64,000 nucleotides of DNA from Rhizophagus irregularis. Taxonomy: Eukaryota > Glomeromycota > Glomeromycetes > Glomerales > Glomeraceae. Both the position numbers and the translations under genes were made by a program. The notes beneath the pieces were generated by a model that worked only from the letters and a program-made list of their open reading frames with translations, had not been told where the DNA came from and made no database searches. Shown one piece after another: positions 1-10,900 of the stretch (position 1 is its first letter; every line of letters starts with the position of its first letter). The stretch lies in NCBI RefSeq assembly GCF_026210795.1, contig NC_089457.1:1054001-1118000 (forward strand), given 5' to 3'.

Positions 1-459
1 AAATCTAGTCAATGCTCTATTACAAAGATATTGTTGCCCAGGATCTATTGCTGATTTTTGTAATTTAGATGTGATTTTTGGTTGAATTCCAGTTGCAATT
101 TCTTCATTAAGTTTTCGCTTCCTTGTAGTAATTCGACCAGAAGATTGCTCATTATTTTGTGCAAAAATTCTGAAATATTGTTCTTTAACTGAAGCTTCAA
201 CTTTTTCACATTGTAATGCTAAATGTGCCATCATATCTGGAACTACTCTTCCTCTGTTCCGAGCATTACCACAATATACACAAGTACTAGGTGAGTGGCC
301 AAATTTTCTAGCTTCCTCTTCAATAAAATAATTCCATACATCATTTTTTTTCTTGCCAGGCTTCTTGAATTCTTCAGTTTCTGGAAGATCTGGTAATTTT
401 ACAAAATTTAGATCTTGAAAAGATCTTGTTTCATCAAGAGAATCTGTTTCATTAGCCAT
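1..459 (-). CDS. BED zinc-finger protein, hAT transposase-like, N-terminal part
   Basis: An ATG at 459 opens a minus-strand frame that runs off the window start without a stop (about 153 codons visible). An acidic N-terminus leads to residues around VWNYFIEEEARK, then a C2HC zinc finger (CVYCGNARNRGR, a His, then Cys near residue 90) typical of BED-type fingers at the N-terminus of hAT transposases and their domesticated relatives. A basic linker (TTRKRKLNEE) follows. In the family, the BED finger binds transposon termini and the missing C-terminal part would hold the RNase H-like catalytic domain and dimerisation region. The visible part is undamaged. Whether this is an active transposase or a host-adopted gene cannot be told from the fragment. 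Confidence 0.7.
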   Translation of the reverse strand, partial: MANETDSLDETRSFQDLNFVKLPDLPETEEFKKPGKKKNDVWNYFIEEEARKFGHSPSTCVYCGNARNRGRVVPDMMAHLALQCEKVEASVKEQYFRIFAQNNEQSSGRITTRKRKLNEEIATGIQPKITSKLQKSAIDPGQQYLCNRALTRF

Positions 460-699
460 AATTTCTCTTTAGTTAACTTTTGTAATAGAAAATTTGAAAA
501 AAAATAGCACTTGAAAACTTTTTCCGATAAATATTGATCAACCTGATTACATTTTAGCCAATCATTAACTGGCGTCAAACGCGTCAATCATACAAATTTT
601 TAGGATAACGATATTAGAATTAAAAAATTTCGCCTAGAGAATATTTTATTTCTTAATCACTGGCAAAATAATTAAGTTTCGCAAATAATCATAATTTCT

Positions 700-1540
700 A
701 TAATCATGTATTCTTCCGAAGAAATTTTCCTAATTCTTCGGAATTCTACACAATCCGAAGAAAAAATTTTTACCCCTGAGAATCACCATTTTTGGATTAA
801 GTTCGTGATGCATATGTAGAAAACTAAGTACCTGCATTATAATAAATCTATCAGATTTCAGTATATAGTATAAAAAATAAAACAACGATAAATCTAACAT
901 TAAAGATTTATCTGATTTTCTTTTAAAGTTCTATTTTACAAAATTCCTAATAGCTAATAACCGAAAAATGTCCCTTTTTTAGCATTTATAACACGTTAAA
1001 ATGACAAATTTTCAACCCGTTTCTTACAAAAATTCTCACAATTCCGTCATAATAACGAAATGACAATATTCTATAACATGTTAACAAATTTGTATCGTGT
1101 GGGGCGAACTGAAAGAGTTTCGAATTTTGGAAATTCTAGTTCCGAATTTCACAGTTTTTTCTTGTAGTAATTCCTTTTTATGCAGGATATAAAATAATAA
1201 ATTTAATAACTAACAAAAGGTTTAATGCGAAAATTTTATTCAATTTTGAAAAATGATAGTGTTTATTAGGGACAAATTTATCCTGAACCGGGGTCCAGGT
1301 TCTTTATCCTAAACCCCCTATATAAATAAGTTTTTTCAGAGTAATCGTCACGTGATTAATACAGTTGCGGTCTAGGATAAGAACCTGAACCCCGGTCTAT
1401 TTTAAGGACACTCGTTTATTAGTTATTAAGTCACGGGTTCAATCCAAAAATGGTGATTCTCAGGGGTAAAATATTTTTTCTTCGGATTGTGTAGAATTCC
1501 GAAGAATTAGGAAAATTTTTTCGGAAGAATACATGATTAT
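700..1540. mobile_element. MULE-like MITE with ~100-bp terminal inverted repeats
   Basis: The ends are near-perfect inverted repeats of about 100 bp (700-803 and 1436-1540), containing a TTCTTCCGAAGAA-like core. The element is flanked by an identical 9-bp duplication, ATAATTTCT, at 691-699 and 1541-1549. Long TIRs and a 9-bp target duplication are the hallmark of Mutator-like elements. There is no coding capacity, so it is non-autonomous. A smaller element is nested at 1270-1413. Confidence 0.8.
1270..1413. mobile_element. 144-bp MITE nested in the 700-1540 element
   Basis: A small near-palindromic insertion with arms around ACCGGGGTCCAGGTTC and its inverse. It is flanked by a 9-bp direct repeat GTTTATTAG at 1261-1269 and 1414-1422. 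The 9-bp duplication again points to a Mutator-like transposase. It must be younger than the element it interrupts. Confidence 0.65.
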
Positions 1541-1549
1541 ATAATTTCT

Positions 1550-2008
1550 AGTTAATCCAGTTTTATTATTCTTACTTATACAGTCTTAAATTTTCGGTTT
1601 GATAATTCATTTGAATTTTATCGATAGAAACCAAAACTGAACTGGTATATCAATAAGACACTTGGTCACGTCCCTCTCTAAAATTTTTTTTTTTAAAAAA
1701 AAGTATATATATAAATGATATTTCCAAAAATAAAAAAAAACAAGGAACCCTCTTTTGAAACATACCATAAAAAATATAGCTCAATTGCTTAAGGTGCACT
1801 CCAAGGAAAGGTAGTTTATTTTACTACTAACAATGATTCTGAAGAAAATCGAAGAAACATCCTCTTAAATCACCCTGTATTATCTAACCATCAGTCAACT
1901 GTCCAAGAAAGCAATATCTGAAAATAATAAAAAGAAAAAATGTTAGAAATATTTCCAAATAAAAATAATAATAAAAAAGCTTCGAATAACCATAATAAAG
2001 AAGTAACG
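1550..2008. other. AT-rich spacer, nothing recognised
   Basis: No frame of note, no inverted repeat and no RNA gene was seen. It consists of homopolymer-rich AT sequence between two transposons. Confidence 0.5.
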
Positions 2009-2010
2009 TA

Positions 2011-2902
2011 CAGTCGCGTCGGAAAGTAATGCCCGATTTGAAAATGAAGACAAAAACAAAAATATTTGTATTTTTTCACCAGTATATACATTAGTAAAAT
2101 ATTTATATCTAGTTTACTTCTCATACTACATCAAATTTTCACAATCCCAGGGTGGCAGCCTTCCCAAAAACAGAACTATTTAAATTTTTATTTTTTCTTC
2201 AGTACAGCTTTAAGTTCGCCTACAGCATTTGGGAGGAGGTCAACACTTCTGGGTAATATATTGGTTCGTTTCTAATTGTTCTTTACTTTGTTTAAACCAA
2301 GTAAATTTGTTGGCAAATCAGTAGTTGCAATTTTATTTAATTTTAGCTGATTTTTGGCTTAAAGATGAAATCTATAATTATCTTGCCACTCGTGATTATC
2401 TTGGCATCCAGTGATCCAAATTTGGCGAATAAGGGCTCATTGGATTCGTCTCGTCAAGACGAATTGAATGGTGGTCGGCTCATATCTCTAGGATCAATAT
2501 ATGCTAAGATATACATTAAAATATATTTTGGACGTTTTGGCCATTATCTCGTGATATATCGATATTATACACATGGGCTGGCCACCATTCGATGCGTCTC
2601 GAAGAGACTAATCCAATGAGCCTTTGATTATCAAAATTGGATCACTGGATAGTGAGCTATTCCCGATTTTATGAAATTCAGAGTTTCGAAAAATTTTCAG
2701 GTAAAGTATGTTTGGAGGTATATCTCGGCATCTATTGGACCTAAAGACATGATTCAACTAACATTGGACTCATCTTGGTGAGGTGAATCCAACAAGCCTT
2801 AATTTGTCAAACTCTGATCACTGGATGCTGGGATAACCATAGTGGCTAAATAATCATAACCTCCATCTGTAAGTAATCGGGCAATACTTTCCGACGCGAC
2901 TG
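2011..2902. mobile_element. TA-target (Tc1/mariner-type) non-autonomous element
   Basis: The terminal inverted repeats begin CAGTCGCGTCGGAAAGTA (2011-2038, inverse ending at 2902) and are flanked by TA at 2009-2010 and 2903-2904. There is no transposase. The interior (about 2385-2860) holds two copies of a module centred on a palindrome of the type GATTCGTCTCGTCAAGACGA. That module also fills the interiors of unrelated elements at 9.7-10.7, 30.5-31.5 and 36.8-37.4 kb. Short open frames inside are chance frames. Confidence 0.8.
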
Positions 2903-3339
2903 TACAGTATCTGTAAGTAAATTACGCACTATATTCCACTATGCCAGCAATTTAATACTTACCGGTTAAATTGCATAAAAATAGAAGAATAAGTTCCATT
3001 TAAATGACAAAACTAGTTCTCTAGTAAAAAGAGTTTCGTCTATAAATTATTAAAAATCCTATCAGGAAAGAAGTTTTTGGTAAAGTCACGCAGTTTTTCT
3101 GAAGGAAAAAAAACACACTTAAATCCCTTTAAATTATACAAAATCAAAACCTACCTTTATATGGAAATTATACATTGATTTATATTGGCAATGATCTCGC
3201 TAAAAATTGAACAGATTTAAAAAATTCATAAAAAAGAAACACCTTTGACCCCTAAATTTTACAAAAAAAAATTGTCTACCTTTATATGGAAGTTGTGTAT
3301 CAGCTGTGTCACTAAAATAATTCAGTTAACTTTTGACAA

Positions 3340-3540
3340 TTATGATTTATGACCAATCAGCATTACGCCAATTCACCAAATTGGTGCAATTCGGCATTAC
3401 GTCAATTCACTAAATCGGCACAAATCGGCATTACGGCAATTCGGCATGTGCTATTTTAGATCGGGTCTGGTGTAATATATTTCGGCATTATATGGTGTAT
3501 TGCCGAATTACCATGGGTTAATTCACCACCATATATAATT
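3340..3540. repeat. Short direct repeats of a CGGCATTACG/AATTCAC motif
   Basis: Four or more irregular copies of a 25-35 bp unit built on ATTACGNCAATTCAC and AATCGGCA lie in 3355-3520. They have no coding potential. This may be the eroded subterminal region of a DNA transposon, but no matching partner end was found. Confidence 0.4.
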
Positions 3541-3554
3541 GGGGAGGTTTTTCT

Positions 3555-4079
3555 TTAGTATCCTCCATCACGATAATAATAACCTCTATTACGTTCACCA
3601 TATTCATTACATCCACCGTATCCATCATCATCCGAATCATCTGGCATTCCTTCATTCGTTTCTTTCACCGACTGGGGTATGGAATCAAAATACGCACAAT
3701 CCTTCGCACAATCTTCCAAGATCATTTTGTAGTAATCATCCTCAGCTTCGAGAGAATTGCTTGGGCCGGCTTCTTTAGAATCATCAGAAGAATTAGAGAT
3801 ATGGGCTAATGGAATAGGTGTAGTTGATTCCTTTGGAGGCAAGACCTCCAATACATTATTCTGATCGGATCCCTCTGGGACCTCGTCATCTTGTTCTTCA
3901 TCCTAGCTTCATCAGTGAATTCCATATTGGGTTTTTCGGTGAAGTGATCTATAATCGTTTGAATCTGAGGATCAGTAAATTTCAAAATAGTATCTGCACT
4001 ATATTTTTTTATATATTGAAGCTTGTCCATTCCTATTTTTTCGAATAAATCGTCAATTCTCAAAGCTTTCTGTGTTTGC
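3555..4079 (-). pseudogene. Broken lineage-type gene related to the exon at 16126-16830
   Basis: The 5' part (4079 to about 3865) reads LFEKIGMDKLQYIKKYSAD and continues to a segment on IQTIIDHF. This matches the block LFSKIGENKIMQIKSYSAN in the gene at 16126-16830, so the two are paralogues. A plausible splice acceptor (TTATGTAG) precedes 4079. The frame then changes near 3860 into an acidic Ser/Asp/Glu-rich tail ending in Gly/Tyr-rich sequence (stop at 3555). That frame change suggests a frameshifted remnant. I do not recognise a biochemical function. The repeated block looks helical and is shared within the window. Confidence 0.5.
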
Positions 4080-4376
4080 CTACATAAAGTTTTGCGCTTG
4101 GTATTTAGGTTTTAACGGGGTTAACGGGACCCACATATTGGAATGAAACGTTATACCGTAGTTTTACAGTAATAAAATCATAAATTTATCCTTTCTCTAA
4201 TTAACCCATTGTTAAGCAGTGACACGTCGATCAAACATCATGCTTAGTAAACTCAAATTTTAAAAGCAGAATTATATTTTTTTTGCAATTTTGTATTTTT
4301 TAAATTCTATCTTTACATCAGAAATAAAATAAATCAAATGAAAAAAATACCCGCAAGTGCAAATATTACATTAAGA

Positions 4377-5508
4377 TTATGATTTGTATTTATATACATT
4401 TCCATCATCATCAACAAACCATGATAAACAATCATCTGATTTCCTTGGCCACAATATTTGACACGCATCTTCCCAATGAAATAATCTACCATAGCAATCC
4501 ATAAAAACCATTCCATAATCGACCTCTCCAATGACTATAATATGGTTAAAACCGAATTCTGCAATACGCTCCATATAATCAGTAAGTTCAAAAAGTCTTT
4601 TGGGATCGCGACTACCAAAGGGAAGATCATAGCCAAAAGTAAGTGCCATCCGCCGACGATCTTGTTCCCTTACAAACGTTTCTACAACCATGAGTGAATC
4701 ACTGCAACCCTGTGGAGAGACATCATTTTTGCCACAATTTGACATAATAGACACGGGCTCTTGATCATAAGAGGTTGGCCCAACTTCTTGGGCAGGATTA
4801 GGGTGCGGGAGAACAAAATGACACAATTCATTTCCCCGCATAACGCTTCCCATGTTGCCGATTCGGCACAGTTTCCCAAAGGATGCTTGCAAAGATTTAA
4901 TTGTTCCGGAGTTAGGGCAATATGTGAGGCCCATTGTAGCACACTCATCGCATTCACTCTCGACTGTGTTGCTGATTTGGTGTTGTCTATCATCTCCTTT
5001 TTGGGTGCTTTCCCGCAACGGACTGAGGCACCGAACATGTACCTCACTATCTTCTCCTCCTCTCGTGAGTATTCCCATGTTAGGTTTACAGTGTGAGCGT
5101 GGTATTCCATTTTCGGTTCCATCTTCATTATCATTTCCCCCAACTCTTCCAGTTTTTTCGAAAGATATGCGATTTTCTCTCCGTCCCCTATTATCTTGAA
5201 TTCGGTCTGAGTGTGGTAGGTCCAGAGAAGTGACACTACATCCCACACAGTTATTAGTAAGATCTGTCGAAAGTCTGGTAGGTCCACCAATTTCCCTGTA
5301 GGGCCATACGGAATTACTATCTTCTGGTACCTACATAAATATACTTTGCATTTAATAAAGAACAGAATGACTTTTTTTACACGGTAAAGAAATCAATAAA
5401 TACTTGAAAACGTAAATGAAGTCCGTTATTAAGGTTCTCATCCATGATTCATTTAATTTTTCGTACCACTCTTCTTCTGGCAGTTCGAGATTTTCCAACC
5501 GCCTATAT
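4377..5508 (-). pseudogene. Hypothetical multi-exon gene, frameshifted
   Basis: An upstream exon (about 5508-5402, after acceptor TATATAG) encodes a Trp- and Glu-rich stretch ending in TDFIYVFK. It splices (donor GTATTT, acceptor TATGTAG near 5329) into a long exon. That exon holds a heptad-like segment around EKIAYLSKKLEELGEMI, then a conserved-looking stretch on NAMSVLQWASHIALTPEQ, then LGQP near 4775. There the frame changes and continues with SIMSNCGKNDVSPQGC and a beta-rich C-terminus (FNHIIVIGEVDYGMVFMDCY) to the stop at 4377. The join implies one frameshift or a sequencing indel. The function is unknown. The C-terminal 70 residues are vaguely reminiscent of small SUKH-type folds, which is only a guess. 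The start lies upstream of 5508 and was not located. Confidence 0.5.
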
Positions 5509-5712
5509 AAATAAGTATTATTAGTCTAAATATCACACTAATAATGCTTTGTGACGTACTTTAAAACTCGGCTATTTCCATAATTAGATGAAAAAGGAAC
5601 GGAACGGAAAAAAGATAGAAAAAAAAAGACAGATTAGATGGTGTAACGATTAGCTTTTTATAATCATACTGACGTAATAACGTAATAATGATGTCACTTT
5701 TAAATCATTGAG

Positions 5713-6754
5713 GCAAATGTATCATATGGGCTGATTTGTCTACTCTGCATTAAAAAGAGTTATTGATTGATTTTCACAATTTTTGTTACTCAAAATTGTT
5801 TTGTAATACCAAAAAATCATCTGATTGATGATCACTTGACTAAATAATAAGTTGAACAAAATTTTACATTTGCGAAACTTAAATTATTAAATGTAAAAGA
5901 GCTGTGAAAAAACCCATTTCTCTAATAAAAAACCCATTTCTTATATATATGGAATTTTTAACATATATTATTAAAAAGTAAGTATATTTTAATAAAATAT
6001 AAAGTAAAATAAAAATTTATATAGCCTTAGTAGCTATAAATGTTTATAAAAGTATAATAAAAATATCATATAAAAGATGGTATTATAATAAATATTTTCA
6101 AACAATAAAAATAATTATTTTATGTCAGAGTTTGTATTACCATCTTTAAACGCAAATATATCAAGATTCACTGATCCGTTTTCTATAATTTTAGGCTCGT
6201 TGGAAAGCCCTTGTTCTGGACTTTATAGGCGAAAAAAGAGCTCGCCGATTGAATCATTAGATCTGGAGATATTTACGTTTAAAGTTGAGGTATGAACTTT
6301 TTAACATGCTTAAATGCAAATATCTTGGGATCTACTGATCCATTTTTTATAAATTTAGGCTCTTTGGAAAGCCTTTGATCTGGTCTATATGAACGAAAAA
6401 AGAGCTTGCCAATTGGATCACTGGATCTGGAGATATTTACGTTTTAAGGTAAAATACAAATTTTTAACATATATAGTAAATGCTAAGAATTATATTAATT
6501 TAAAAGAAATATTTACCAAATTATAGTATAATAACATTAAATAAAAATTTTTTAATACTCATTTCCAATTTACTGTATATTATATAGTATTTTGTATAAT
6601 AAAAATGTAATAAAATTAATATTTTAATTAAAGGTAAACAAATCAGCCCATATGTCGTTCTTATATGTGTATGACATACGACCTATATTATGTGACATAT
6701 ACAGTACGTCGTATAAGAACATAGCACCTGATCGTATAAGAACGATACATTTGC
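5713..6754. mobile_element. MULE-like MITE with 9-bp target duplication
   Basis: The ends are GCAAATGTATC and its inverse, flanked by identical 9-mers ATCATTGAG at 5704-5712 and 6755-6763. A second pair of inverted motifs (CATATGGGCTGATTTG, at 5723 and near 6654) lies inside. The right arm carries AGAACATAGCACCTGATCGT, which recurs inverted at 63037-63088. The interior at about 6140-6460 holds two tandem 130-bp units built on ACTGATCC...GGCTCNTTGGAAAGCC...GGAGATATTTACGTT. There is no coding capacity. Confidence 0.8.
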
Positions 6755-6836
6755 ATCATTGAGACGCAGTGAAAATTGATTTTTGCTAACGCAGGAAAAT
6801 TTAACACTAAAGATTGCCAAGAGGTTCATGATCGGT

Positions 6837-7355
6837 TTAAGCCACAATCGCGAATTTGAATTTATTGCTTGAAGTGAAGCAAGTAAGACAATATTCCAAC
6901 TTATCTTGGGAATACAACTTCGCTAATTCAGGATCATAAGGGAACTGATTCCCATTCTCGCAGTACCATTCGCCATGTAATCCATAATTCCCATGTTTTC
7001 CATCGCAAATAGGAAATGGTGAGCTCCACGGCTGAGATGATGCAAAATTATAATTATCAATTCCTCTGAAACTATTTCGGAATTTCAAGTATGTGAAATG
7101 CTCTAACATGGTTCTGATAATTAATTCTGGATCAGGTTTGGCTTCGAAAGTGATAGGCTTGAAATCAGAGGCTTGAGATTTTTCTGATATACTTGTCATG
7201 ACTTCTGATAATTGCCATGGCTCATTTCCAGTTTTTTTTTTATATCTTTTATATAAATTGGAACGAATCTTATCTGTCAAAATGCTTGGTAACCCACTTA
7301 ATTTGGCATGCCAATTCAGATATTCAGTGGTTAGTATTTTATCAGACTTGGTCAT
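6837..7355 (-). CDS. Small lineage-type protein with a C-terminal zinc-like motif
   Basis: An intact 172-codon frame from an ATG at 7355. The N-terminal half includes LTDKIRSNLYKRYKKKTG followed by EPWQLSEV. The C-terminal half contains PICDGKHGNYGLHGEW and YCLTC, a pattern C-x3-KH-x4-GxW-x(n)-YCLxC. A similar pattern occurs twice in the gene at 15155-15702. A decayed paralogue lies at 60362-60832 on the other strand. Function is unknown. The spaced Cys/His residues suggest a small metal-binding fold. The gene lies 160 bp from the end of a CACTA insertion but outside it. Confidence 0.6.
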   Translation of the reverse strand: MTKSDKILTTEYLNWHAKLSGLPSILTDKIRSNLYKRYKKKTGNEPWQLSEVMTSISEKSQASDFKPITFEAKPDPELIIRTMLEHFTYLKFRNSFRGIDNYNFASSQPWSSPFPICDGKHGNYGLHGEWYCENGNQFPYDPELAKLYSQDKLEYCLTCFTSSNKFKFAIVA

Positions 7356-7654
7356 TTTCCTTTTTATATGACTGCAAACAATTTAAATCCTTTTTTTCTC
7401 ATCAATTTGAAAAAAGATTAAAAATTTTCAGATAGAAAGCTGTCTATCATACTTCCAAAAAAATAGTTAGATCATTTCGTTTACAAAGTGAACAGGACTA
7501 TGCAGTTATCTCAATTCACACTGTTCCACCGGTAAAATGCTGTCCAACCGGCAATCTTGCCGATTGGAGTATATTTGTCAATTCATAGTCATTCCGATGG
7601 TATAATATGATATAATATTAAGCAACCAGTATTCATCACATATTAGATGGAATC

Positions 7655-7900
7655 GGAAAATTTCCTATTGATGTTTATTGTCAAAATCTAAATAACGATT
7701 GGTATTTATTTGTACTAAGATTTTTCAAACAATTGATTCGAAATTATTTGGCAATTAAAGTAAAATAAGTAGCGAACGGTTGCCTATTGATGTTTATTGC
7801 TAAATAAAACAGTTGATTCGAGATTATTTGGCAATTTAAATTAAAATAAGTAGCGACTGGTTGCTTATTGATGTTTATTGCTAAATATTATGTTGGTCGT
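7655..7900. repeat. Subterminal direct repeats of the 7.5-15.2 kb CACTA element
   Basis: Three copies of a 90-120 bp unit containing CCTATTGATGTTTATTG and AAATTATTTGGCAATT start near 7661, 7781 and 7859. CACTA elements typically carry such subterminal repeats as binding sites for their accessory protein. Confidence 0.6.
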
Positions 7901-7984
7901 CAACTGTACAATCCAATTTAATAAATTTTTAACAAAAATAACTAACAATTTTGTATAATTTACATTATAATAATATTAATAATA

Positions 7985-10900
7985 TTATATGTTAAATTTT
8001 CTTCCTATAGGAAGAACAGCCATATAAACTACTGGATTTCTTTTTCCGATTTTATATACACTTAATATAAATCGACCAAGTATATTGTGTACCGGAATTA
8101 TGCAGTCTCTATCGATTTCAAAAAAATTATTTGTCCAGATTTCTGCGTTACAGGCTTCGATATTGTCAACTTGAAAATGAAATCTCGTTCGATGATTTGG
8201 AGCCGGTATGAACTATTTTACGAAAGCCAATTTATGTATTACCTTTTTTTCCTTCCCTATCTTCAACTCATGTTCAAAGTAATACTAAACTTGGCCCGGG
8301 TATATTTCTATTGAATCATTTTCTTGCACGAACTTTGCAAGAATAAACGAATTTTTTAAGTAGCGGGGTGTATTCGTCGATCCGAATATCTCTGCTCTGA
8401 TTCGAATACGCCCGAATTGATTTACTTGAGGCCAGACAACAACTGGTTTATTATTGCTCTTCATAGATCCGGCTATAGTAACAAATTCTAATTCATAAGC
8501 GTTATTATAGTAATCTACCAGAAGTTTATATATTTCGTTTGGTAAATTTACTAAGTTATTTCTTGGAGCCATCATTTTTCCAGGAAATTGTTCACTACCG
8601 GTTATAATATCTTCAACTTCGAGATTATAAATAAGCATAAACCGGTGTAATTCATCATGTTGAAAGTTGTCATACGCCGCTAAACTTCCCGTTGTTAGCC
8701 GAGACTTGATCAATCCTAGTCCTTCAGTAAGCTTTGGGTTATGTAAATGACAGGATATCAGTTCATCTAACCGCCAGTTTTGCATAATAATGCGTAACAA
8801 TTTCGGTTCAATCTGACGGTGTGAATTCGGAAGTGATCCTTATTTTTAAAATATAGTTAGAATTCGTACTTAAATTTATTATTTGGTAATAAATAAGTTA
8901 CCTAATATCCCATTCATTCGTTCAAAGGAATAACACCAGAACGAATATACTGGACCGTAATCTCGGCAACACTCCGATAAGTGAAGAGACAAATGGATAT
9001 TTGGTGTTACCATTTCTGGTCCATAATTGTTTTCTATTAAGCGAGCAACTTTTAATAATCGGTTGTGAGCTTCACTTAATTTTTCTTCATCGATAATTCG
9101 AGATACCAATAGATAGCACGCCTTGACGAAATTAGCCAAAATTTCCTGATCAACACTATCTAAAAGATCCCACATGATCGGAGTGGCGTAAATCATAATA
9201 AATAATTTCCACTGATCGGCTGTGAAGCCAGAAAAGCCTTCTCCAGTGGAAATCTTACATGGAATACGACCTAGGTCGGCAGGTAGGTTTGATCATCTTT
9301 GCACGAATTTCCATTATTTCAAGGTCAGATTTAGTAATTTTCCTTTATCAATCCAGATTCTTTTTACGATCCAATGAAAAAGACCGAGAAATAAATTATG
9401 CATTGGATCAACGACTAAGAATCTTATCGGATTGAAGTAGGGCAGACGTAATAATTCCGACCAACGAACATGCGTTTTGCTAACATGGTCTTTCTGAGCT
9501 TCTTTCGTCTTTTGATGCTTCCAAGCGATAGCATTATGCAAATGCTCCTGCAGATCTTTCATTCTAAACCAATCATCCATATCATCGAATCCTCCGAAGT
9601 TTTGTTTCTGAGCATTATCATCACAACTTGCTCTTTTATAGCATCTATGGCATCCGACTAACGCAGATATATGTCCACACAGTTTCCTCACAGCTGGTAT
9701 GTTGCATGAACAACATATTACTGCTACAGTCAACTCTCTTTATAGTCACACATTTGGGACAGTCCATATTTAGTGATTATAAAGAGATGTGACTATATAA
9801 AAAATTTCTTATATTTGTATATCATAATTCCGGCCAAAAATTAACATAATTTTAGCCAGAATTATACTTAAAACTTTATTGTATCGTAACATCGCCAATA
9901 TTAATCGTAGAGAGATGATCTTACCGCCATTCGATTCGTCTTGATGAGACGGTTCTAATGGTATAAAATACGTCGAAATCCAATCACTAGATTAATTTCC
10001 GAAATTAAAAAAATATTAATGGTTTTTGTGTAATAACTCTGCCAATATTGATCCTAGAAAGACGATCTTACTACCATTCGATTCGTCTTGATGAGACGAA
10101 TCTAATGGTATAAGATACATCGAAATCCAATCACTAGATCAATTTCCGAAATTAAAAAATATTAAATGGTTTTTAAGTAATAACTCCATTAATATTGATC
10201 ACAAAGAGATGAGCTTACCACCATTCGATTCGTCTCGATGAGGCAATTCCAACGAGCTATAAATCGTCTTTTTACAATCACTAGGTACCGAGAAATCTAG
10301 CAAAATGTTAAATGGCGCAGTAAACGTAAATCAAGAAATATTATAATGCCGATGTTTAGCATTTTGTTGAATAACTCGTCAGCCAGTGATCGGAAAAGGA
10401 TAAAACTACCACCATTCGATTCGTCTCAGTGAGACGATTCTAACAAGTTATGATACATCTTTGTACGATTATTAGATGCCAAGTTATTTAATATATTCTT
10501 TATATAACTGTGATTATAAATGGTTCTTTTTAATATAAGATTTTTGAGGATAGGTGTGATAGTGACTATAGATAGATTGTGACTATATAGGATAGATTTT
10601 AATAATAAAGTGTTTTGAACATTCAACTGGTGTGACTATATAGTAGAATGTGACTATAACGGGAGTGACTATAGAGGGAGTTGACTGTAGTCAAATTTTC
10701 TTACCGCTTGGATATTTATCAGTTGGTGGCAAAATAAAACCATTCCACAGTTCTAATAATTCGTCTACTATTGGCGCAAGATAATGATTGATTTGATGCA
10801 ATTTTACCTCGTGTGGCCCCGGCAACAGACCTAATGTTAATATATTTTCCTTTTAAACCTTGCTTCACGGGGTAAGTTGCATATAACCCCATATATCACG

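Noticed and set aside
10426-10626. A 66-codon frame (NTLLLKSILYSHNLSIV...) found in all three 961-bp MITE copies (also 17710-17910 and 31223-31423)
   Set aside because: It starts from TTG, lies in the terminal motif ladder, and is shared only because the MITE copies are near-identical. There is no sign of coding constraint.
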